Part shown: positions 57,858 through 64,000 of the stretch, piece by piece
How positions within the stretch are numbered: the first letter of the stretch is position 1
Layout of the letters: the number at the start of each line of letters is the position of its first letter
Assembly: GCA_028753945.1 (NCBI GenBank)
Contig: JAPNXP010000012.1
Location: forward strand, 5,168,501-5,232,500
Direction: 5' to 3'
DNA length: 64,000 nucleotides
Origin: Hexactinellida sp. DTS-2022
Lineage: Eukaryota; Porifera; Hexactinellida
Translations under genes and position numbers: made by a program
The notes under the pieces: model-generated
The model's database searches: none
Seen by the model: only the letters and a program-made list of their open reading frames with translations
Told to the model about the DNA's origin: nothing

Positions 57858-60800
57858 ATGGAAGCGGGTACTGCTTTTAGTCAGGAAATTGCAGAGTTGT
57901 TCGACGGGAGTTTCGAAACTAGTCAGTTGGAATTAGAACTCATCAACGCTATATGTAAGAACGACGTAGACTTATTAACCAGAATCCTGGAGTATGGAGT
58001 CGATCCATCCTTCGAGACCAAATTCAGGAACAACCTGAATTACCCGTCGGACGAGTGGCGAGCTGTGCACGTCGCGGCGGTTAAGGGGAGACTGGAGTGT
58101 CTGAGGGTGCTGGTGCGGTGCGGCGCTAAGACGAGCATCCTCCTGGGCAACGGGACCCGGATATCCAGCCTAGCGGAGAGCAGGGGACATGCGGAGTGCG
58201 TGGGGTTCCTGAGGCAGGTGGAGGAGCAGGAGAACAGAGACGTGGAACAACAGATCCACAGTCTGAAGGACCTGGAGCAGGCCTGCTCGGACGGGGTGCC
58301 AGTCAACACGCTGAACATGCTGCTGAACGCGCTGCTCAACAACTGCAACCCTCTCTACTGGAAGTTCGACAACGGAGACTCGCCTGTGATAGCTGTCTGC
58401 AGGACGGGGGACCTCGACAAGATAGCGGCGCTGCTAAGAAGGGGGTCCCCTGCTCTCTACCAAATGAGGCGGCCTGACAACAAGTACACGCCCCTCCATG
58501 CGGCCTGCGAGCACGAGCAGATTGAAGTGGCAGATCTCCTGCTCTTCTTCTGGCCGCAGCTGCTGAACATGAAGAGCTCGGAGGGGGCCACGGCCCTGCT
58601 CGTAGCGGTAACCTGTCTGCACGTTAGAGTGGTGGAGGAGTTGATACGGATAGCAAGCAGCAGGGAAGATTATCAAGATTTTACTAACACGTACAAATCA
58701 CCGATGCAAGACTTCGAGAGGAAGCATCGCGACATTATACCCAGTCTAGAAATAAATGCTCAGGACAACGCTGGGAACACGGCACTGCATAGAGCTGTTG
58801 TTATGAAGTCTCCGCAAATAGTAAACATCCTCACAAACCTAGATGAACTGGATCTAGATATTAAAAACTCGAATGAACAGACACCACTACACTTGGCCAT
58901 CGAAGGAAGGCTCTATGACATTGTAGATAGACTTCTGGCTAAGAAGGCAAACACTAAAATAAAGTCCTACTTCCAAACCGCACACTACTATCCGTTAACT
59001 GTTGCTACTCTCCTCAATGATAAGGAAATGCTTAAGGTTTTATTCAGGAACAATACTCACCACGGATTACAAGAAGCGAGCAAATTCGCGATCGACCAAT
59101 TCCCGGATCTGTTGGTTACTCTGCTCAGCTACAACACGCACATTGACGAGGAGCTGTTAGACGATACAAGCGACAGATATGTAAATGCTGATTTGAGGAG
59201 ACCAGAGTTCGCGATTTTTTGCAACTTTGCGAAATACTCACTGCGAGATCTCCAGGTAGAAACTTTAAAAGAGGCTCTACTCAGTCTCTCACAGAAACTG
59301 GTCATAATGATACCAGGAATAAGCATTCCCAGACAGGACCTGCTCCTGTTCGTGACTAAGGTAGACCTGTCCAGTAACTCCCTGAAGGCACTTCCGGATT
59401 GCTTTTTCTCCCTCACGAACTTATTCAACCTAGATCTGTCGTTTAACTTGATATCAACTTTTGCCCCACAGCCGGATAAATGGCAGCAGCTAAGCTACCT
59501 GTCTCTGGCAAATAACAAACTCAAGGCTTTAAGTCCAGAAATATTCAAACTCCAACAACTTAGATACTTCAACGCTAACAACAATCAACTCTTGAACCTG
59601 CCTCGCCAGATGTGGATCGCACCTGTTCTCAATAAGCTGATGCTAAAGAACAACATTATACAGAACTTGCCGCAAGATGTACCTGTCAACCTTGGTTGTC
59701 AGTCCTACCAATGTCCCAAGACCTCGGATGACTCAGACTCCCCCGTTCCAGGGGAACAAAAGTTCCACTCAAGAACCACAATATTCACAAAAGGACTTCA
59801 CTTCGACTTTACCAAAACAACATCTTGTCTCCCGAAGGCACTTACACACCTCAACTTAGCCGAGAATATAATTACAGAGCTGCCGGAAGAGCTGCCATGT
59901 CTCTGTCCAGACCTTCAAGTGCTAAACCTGTCTTGCAACAAACTAACCACCGTTTCTTTCCCAACCTGTTTTCCTCAGAACCTCCTCGACCTGAACCTAT
60001 CCAACAACAAGATAACATCCATCAACTGCACACAGGAAATTAAGCTCAAACACAAGTGTGCCCGACTCTCCAACAGCTACTCCGCGCCCGGAGAACTCGA
60101 GGACCTCTCCTGCAACCACAGGTCTCACAGCAGACTCGCACGACTGAGCAGATTGGATCTAAGCAGAAACAAACTCAATACTCTGAATCTGTACCCTCCG
60201 GAGAAGGGGGACAAACAAACGGACCAGCAACAGGGGAGGGCAACGAGCGAAAACAAGAAGAAGAAAGAAAAGAACTTGGTATGTCCGTTGCTGACCTGCA
60301 TCTACCTCAGCAACAATGACCTGGAACAGGTTCCCGAGAGCGTGTGCGATACTAGGAGTCTCACTTCGCTAAATATAAACGACAATCCTATTCTAGAGCT
60401 GCCCCCGAAACTCGGCCAGCTCTCAAACCTATTCCAACTGGACCGAACTGGCCTGCAGCTAGTCTTCCCTCCACAGAATATTCTCGACAAAAACGTTAAA
60501 GACATAATCGGGTTTCTCTGGTCGCTCCAGAAAGACGCGAAGCCGTACCATAGGATACGACTGATGCTGGTGGGAATGCAGAATCGCGGCAAGACCAGTC
60601 TCCTGTCTCGGCTCTCGGACAAAGGCACCTACAGGAGCACCAAGAGCACTTGGCAGCTGAGGCGACCGAAAAACAACAACAACAATGTCAGCATTGCAAC
60701 TCCTGGGATTTCTATAAGCGAATGGACTTACATGCCAAAAATGAGAAGGCTCTTCTCTGGAACAAAGAGCAGCCAACTCGACCTCCAAGCCATAACCTTC

Positions 60801-63800
60801 ATGGTTTGGGACTTTGGAGGACAGGACGAGTTCCAACCCACTCACCAGTGCTTCCTCTCCAAGCGGTCCATATACCTCGTGCTCTGGAACCTGACTTACA
60901 AAGAGAAGGGGATAGACGAGCTGAAAGGCTGGCTGCTCAACATACAGGCCAGAGCCCCCAACGCCCCGGTGCTTATAGTGGGCACTCACCTCGATATGCT
61001 CACCAAGGCAGAGAAACAGGAAATCCCCCAAATGAGGAAGTCCATCATTCAGAAGTACGGACATGTAGATTTCAAACAAAAGCCTGGACTCCCGAATATA
61101 TTGAGCATCACTGAGGTCAGCACGGTATCCAATGAGAACATCGATGATCTGAGGGACTCTATTTACTACTCAGCTAGCCATTTGACTGTGAATGGCACGC
61201 TCTACAACGAGAATGATAAGACGAACAATTCCAGACAGAAGCTGCTGATGGATCAGCTGATCCCTTCGGCTTACCTTCAGATGGAAGACTGCATTAAGAA
61301 AATGGCGCAAAAATTTGCACGAGAAGAAATGCCTAGAATAATGGAGGAGAGTTTGTTTTTCGAAAACTTAACTCAAGTTATGAAGAATTTCCTAAGCAGT
61401 GACGACGTCACGCGGGAGATGGAGCACGCCTTAAAGTTCCTACACGACAACGGATTCCTTCTGCACTACGAAGACGCACAGCTCAAAGACCTCTACTTCA
61501 TAGACCCTCAGTGGCTCTGCGACCTGCTGGCTCAAGTGGTTACAGTCCGAGAGATAAACCCCTACATTCGTGAGGACGGATTAATGGCAATTAACAGTAT
61601 GTACCATCTCTTCAGCAAGCAGAAAGACTTCCCCCCTAAGTACATAGATAAGTACATACAGCTCCTGGTTAAGTTCGAGGTGGTGCTTAAGCTAGACGAG
61701 GAGACGCTTCTGATCCCCTCCTTCCTGAGCGAGAACAGGCCAGAGGTAGAGTACTTCTCTTACCCAGATATTGATTATCTCCCTCCGATTAAGACGCACA
61801 TAATGGTAGACTATATACCAGGGGGCTTCTGGGCTAGACTCATAACTCGTGTGCTGTCTGACGAAGCCATGAAGGAGGCGGTGGTGAGCGGGTGTGCGCC
61901 GGTGGCAGTGGCAGATAAGCTGAAGTGGGTGAAGTGGCGAAACGGACTGGAGCTGAGCTGTGAACTAGAGATCGGAGTGATCTGTCTAGCCAAGCTCTAT
62001 GAGAAACAGAAGGACCAACTCGGGTTCCGCAGAGAGGAGAGGAAAGCTTGGATAAAGTACGAAGCAGAGTTTGAGGAGTACACTGCGAGAGAGTTCGAGA
62101 CGTACGCGCTGATGCTAGAGATCCCCGACAACTTCCCGACTCTCCTAAAGTACAACAAGGAACAGGGACAAGTGGTGGAGCGAATGCAGGACATGATGAG
62201 AGCCACTCTCCTCACGAAGCTCACGCATCACACAAAGGTACTCATCGATGACTGGTACCAAGGCATGTCTCCGGCGAGGCTCCTAATCAGCTGTCCCTTC
62301 TGCCAGTCGAGAGGGCAGACCGAGTTCAAGAGGTACAGAGGCGCGGGGGAGATCGAGATGGGAGACCCCATAGAGGCATTCCAAGGCTCAGAAAAGGTTG
62401 AGTCGTCTGAAGATAATATACAACAGTTGGAGAAGAATCTAGAAAATGCGTACTTCTTCACTCACGAGCACATTCTAGTGCAGACACAGAAATCTATGTA
62501 TCTGGAGTGTCCAAACCACGGCAAGCTGCCTCTCAGCATCGTAGCGCCAGACGCGATATTCACACACTTGGGAACCGAGCTGCTAATCCATCCGAAGAAA
62601 CTGACCGTCTGCAAGCTCCTGGGGAGGGGGGCTTATGGACGCGTCTACAAAGGGAGGATTTGCTCGGACTGCGGGCCCGTGAGGGGGTGCACGCGCGGAG
62701 AGGGCGTGGCAGTTAAGATGATGGTTAAGTACAACGAGCAACAGATAGAGGAGGCCATTAGTCAGCAACAAGACCCGTCTCCCAAACTGAATAATTTCGG
62801 ACTTCAAAACGAACTAAAAATAAACTACAAAGTCTATGAAGAAGTGACGAACGCTCATGACGTAGTATTCAAAGAGGCTTCCTATCTGCTATCCCTAAAG
62901 AACCCGTACGTGGTCAGTCTGATAGGGATATGTCTGTTCCCCATATCCCTCATCCTGGAGCTAGCGCCCATGAGCAGTCTAGAGAATCTGCTCGACGAGT
63001 ACGACAAGCGAGGGCTCCGTCTCTCGCAGGTGACATGCCACCAAACCATCCTGCTCATCACCAAGGGACTCAGGTTTATACACAGAAAGAATGTTATATA
63101 TAGAGACTTAAAGGCGAGTAATGTTCTCGTTTGGAAGTTCCCCCTGCCCACCGATGCAGAAGGGGCCTCGACTGACGTGAGTCTAAAGATATCTGATTAC
63201 GGAGTGAGTCAGTTCGCGAATTTTGGCGGCCTTGGTTGGGCGGGAACACCTGGGTACATGGCTCCGGAAATAGTCAGTCACGTGGGCTCCCAGCTGTACA
63301 CCACAAAGGTGGACATATTCTCATTGGGAATGACGATATACGAGGTGATCACGCTCCACCCGCCCTTTGCGAACCTCCAGGACATAGCGGCAAACCAGGA
63401 GGTTGTCAACAACAACAGGCCCCTCCTCACAACCAAGGACACGACCAGTTCTATCCTTATGCGGGAGCTGATGGTCTGGTGCTGGCAGCAAGACCCAGCC
63501 AAGAGGCCGTCCGCTGAGCAGGTCCACGAGGTGCTGCATTCGTGGGAGTTCCTAGCTCTGCAAGGCGGCATTAAGGTGTTCAGCAAGGGAGTCATTACCT
63601 GCGCGTCTGTGTTCAGCATCAAAGAGGTTTGCATCCCGGAGTCTCCAATGCAGTCCTTGCCGACCAGGGACGTGATAACTGACATCGCCAGACAGAAGAG
63701 CAGCTGCGAAATGCCCAGGAACGATAATTATGTGAATCTAAAGATCGACACGAATGAAATCCAGATGGAAGGGAACATTGATGCTGTGGCGAATAAACCG

Positions 63801-64000
63801 GTGAGGTCAGCTCTGAAAAAGAAACTTATGAATCCGACAATTTCCCTGGGCGACTATCTGATGCGAACTGAGTCTATCCAGGAGAGCAAACTGCTGGACG
63901 CGCCCAACAAACAGATTTGGGAGATCTGGGTGTGCGGGGGCGGCAAGTACAACAGCGAGCTCTCAGTGCTGAAGTACAAGGACAAGTTCACTTCCATTGA
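57858..64000 (+). CDS. LRRK: LRRK-family Roco kinase, 5' part, runs off the window
   Basis: Uninterrupted frame of 2,047 codons from the ATG at 57858 to the window edge, with no intron. Domain order fits the ANK-LRR-Roc-COR-kinase-WD40 layout of LRRK1/LRRK2 relatives. Ankyrin-type repeats fill residues 30-400 (DNKYTPLHAACEHEQIEVADLL) and LRRs about 500-880. The Roc GTPase has its P-loop GMQNRGKTSL near 903, WDFGGQDEF near 983 and THLD as guanine motif. COR spans about 1120-1530. In the kinase, the glycine loop GRGAYGRVYKG is near 1588, VAVK near 1617, YRDLKASNVL near 1748, DYG near 1779 and the activation segment ends GTPGYMAPE. DYG instead of DFG is the LRRK hallmark. The start of the C-terminal propeller is visible (IWEIWVCGGG). 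The family acts on Rab GTPases and membranes. Confidence 0.94.
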   Translation, partial: MEAGTAFSQEIAELFDGSFETSQLELELINAICKNDVDLLTRILEYGVDPSFETKFRNNLNYPSDEWRAVHVAAVKGRLECLRVLVRCGAKTSILLGNGTRISSLAESRGHAECVGFLRQVEEQENRDVEQQIHSLKDLEQACSDGVPVNTLNMLLNALLNNCNPLYWKFDNGDSPVIAVCRTGDLDKIAALLRRGSPALYQMRRPDNKYTPLHAACEHEQIEVADLLLFFWPQLLNMKSSEGATALLVAVTCLHVRVVEELIRIASSREDYQDFTNTYKSPMQDFERKHRDIIPSLEINAQDNAGNTALHRAVVMKSPQIVNILTNLDELDLDIKNSNEQTPLHLAIEGRLYDIVDRLLAKKANTKIKSYFQTAHYYPLTVATLLNDKEMLKVLFRNNTHHGLQEASKFAIDQFPDLLVTLLSYNTHIDEELLDDTSDRYVNADLRRPEFAIFCNFAKYSLRDLQVETLKEALLSLSQKLVIMIPGISIPRQDLLLFVTKVDLSSNSLKALPDCFFSLTNLFNLDLSFNLISTFAPQPDKWQQLSYLSLANNKLKALSPEIFKLQQLRYFNANNNQLLNLPRQMWIAPVLNKLMLKNNIIQNLPQDVPVNLGCQSYQCPKTSDDSDSPVPGEQKFHSRTTIFTKGLHFDFTKTTSCLPKALTHLNLAENIITELPEELPCLCPDLQVLNLSCNKLTTVSFPTCFPQNLLDLNLSNNKITSINCTQEIKLKHKCARLSNSYSAPGELEDLSCNHRSHSRLARLSRLDLSRNKLNTLNLYPPEKGDKQTDQQQGRATSENKKKKEKNLVCPLLTCIYLSNNDLEQVPESVCDTRSLTSLNINDNPILELPPKLGQLSNLFQLDRTGLQLVFPPQNILDKNVKDIIGFLWSLQKDAKPYHRIRLMLVGMQNRGKTSLLSRLSDKGTYRSTKSTWQLRRPKNNNNNVSIATPGISISEWTYMPKMRRLFSGTKSSQLDLQAITFMVWDFGGQDEFQPTHQCFLSKRSIYLVLWNLTYKEKGIDELKGWLLNIQARAPNAPVLIVGTHLDMLTKAEKQEIPQMRKSIIQKYGHVDFKQKPGLPNILSITEVSTVSNENIDDLRDSIYYSASHLTVNGTLYNENDKTNNSRQKLLMDQLIPSAYLQMEDCIKKMAQKFAREEMPRIMEESLFFENLTQVMKNFLSSDDVTREMEHALKFLHDNGFLLHYEDAQLKDLYFIDPQWLCDLLAQVVTVREINPYIREDGLMAINSMYHLFSKQKDFPPKYIDKYIQLLVKFEVVLKLDEETLLIPSFLSENRPEVEYFSYPDIDYLPPIKTHIMVDYIPGGFWARLITRVLSDEAMKEAVVSGCAPVAVADKLKWVKWRNGLELSCELEIGVICLAKLYEKQKDQLGFRREERKAWIKYEAEFEEYTAREFETYALMLEIPDNFPTLLKYNKEQGQVVERMQDMMRATLLTKLTHHTKVLIDDWYQGMSPARLLISCPFCQSRGQTEFKRYRGAGEIEMGDPIEAFQGSEKVESSEDNIQQLEKNLENAYFFTHEHILVQTQKSMYLECPNHGKLPLSIVAPDAIFTHLGTELLIHPKKLTVCKLLGRGAYGRVYKGRICSDCGPVRGCTRGEGVAVKMMVKYNEQQIEEAISQQQDPSPKLNNFGLQNELKINYKVYEEVTNAHDVVFKEASYLLSLKNPYVVSLIGICLFPISLILELAPMSSLENLLDEYDKRGLRLSQVTCHQTILLITKGLRFIHRKNVIYRDLKASNVLVWKFPLPTDAEGASTDVSLKISDYGVSQFANFGGLGWAGTPGYMAPEIVSHVGSQLYTTKVDIFSLGMTIYEVITLHPPFANLQDIAANQEVVNNNRPLLTTKDTTSSILMRELMVWCWQQDPAKRPSAEQVHEVLHSWEFLALQGGIKVFSKGVITCASVFSIKEVCIPESPMQSLPTRDVITDIARQKSSCEMPRNDNYVNLKIDTNEIQMEGNIDAVANKPVRSALKKKLMNPTISLGDYLMRTESIQESKLLDAPNKQIWEIWVCGGGKYNSELSVLKYKDKFTSI

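Overview
This is nuclear DNA from an animal, probably a non-bilaterian one with a compact genome. The gene set is metazoan: Kintoun (a cilia assembly factor), EB1, SCAP, a LRRK-type Roco kinase, UBAP2/Lingerer, FAU, a KDM7-type demethylase and TMEM245. Introns have GT/AG borders (one GC/AG) and are mostly 40-120 bp. Gaps between genes are AT-rich and hold short DNA-transposon remnants. I cannot fix the phylum. A sponge would fit the compactness and the many small MITEs, but that is inference.

Layout. 0.4-4.8 kb: a seven-exon ARL8 gene whose 3.2-kb first intron contains two complete genes, ABHD11 on the same strand and PYROXD2 on the opposite strand. 5.4-8.8 kb: RABGEF1 and ALDH6A1. 10-21 kb: a plus-strand run of SETD1, a MIER-like ELM2-SANT gene, TENT2/GLD2, PLAA and SSR4 (TRAP-delta). 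21.5-28.8 kb, minus strand: GMPPA followed 81 bp later by an 18-exon PHD-JmjC gene of the KDM7/PHF8 type. One intron of the KDM7 gene carries an antisense NHL-propeller gene, and another carries an 814-bp array of 54 fifteen-bp repeats. 29-34 kb: SCAP and, converging on it, AMT. 34-41 kb: DNAAF2/Kintoun, EB1, CDC16 and FAU. 41.6-48.1 kb, minus strand: a coiled-coil/NHL protein, a CCDC34-like protein, a tandem-NADAR protein, TPD52 and SUGP1. 48.4-52.2 kb: TMEM245 and the ATP synthase b subunit. 52.7-57.3 kb: an intron-rich UBAP2/Lingerer gene. 57.9 kb to the window edge: an uninterrupted LRRK reading frame of more than 2,000 codons.

The neighbours are housekeeping genes of unrelated pathways, not one functional cluster: endolysosome traffic (ARL8, RABGEF1), mitochondrial metabolism (ABHD11, ALDH6A1, AMT, ATP5PB), chromatin (SETD1, MIER, KDM7), secretory pathway and sterol sensing (SSR4, GMPPA, SCAP) and microtubules/cell cycle (EB1, CDC16, Kintoun). 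The architecture is more unusual than the gene content. Genes fall into two classes: intron-rich with AT-rich exons, and intron-poor with GC-rich exons. Most introns left in the second class sit in the 5' half of the reading frame. Genes nest inside introns, and several same-strand neighbours are only 80-140 bp apart with splice-acceptor-like sequence before the downstream ATG.

The observations I would follow first are the 15-bp array, in which every unit is a match to the p53-family half-site consensus; the tandem NADAR protein with one apparently dead and one intact domain; the nested genes; and a possible alternative last exon of ARL8. No tRNA, rRNA or CRISPR was seen.
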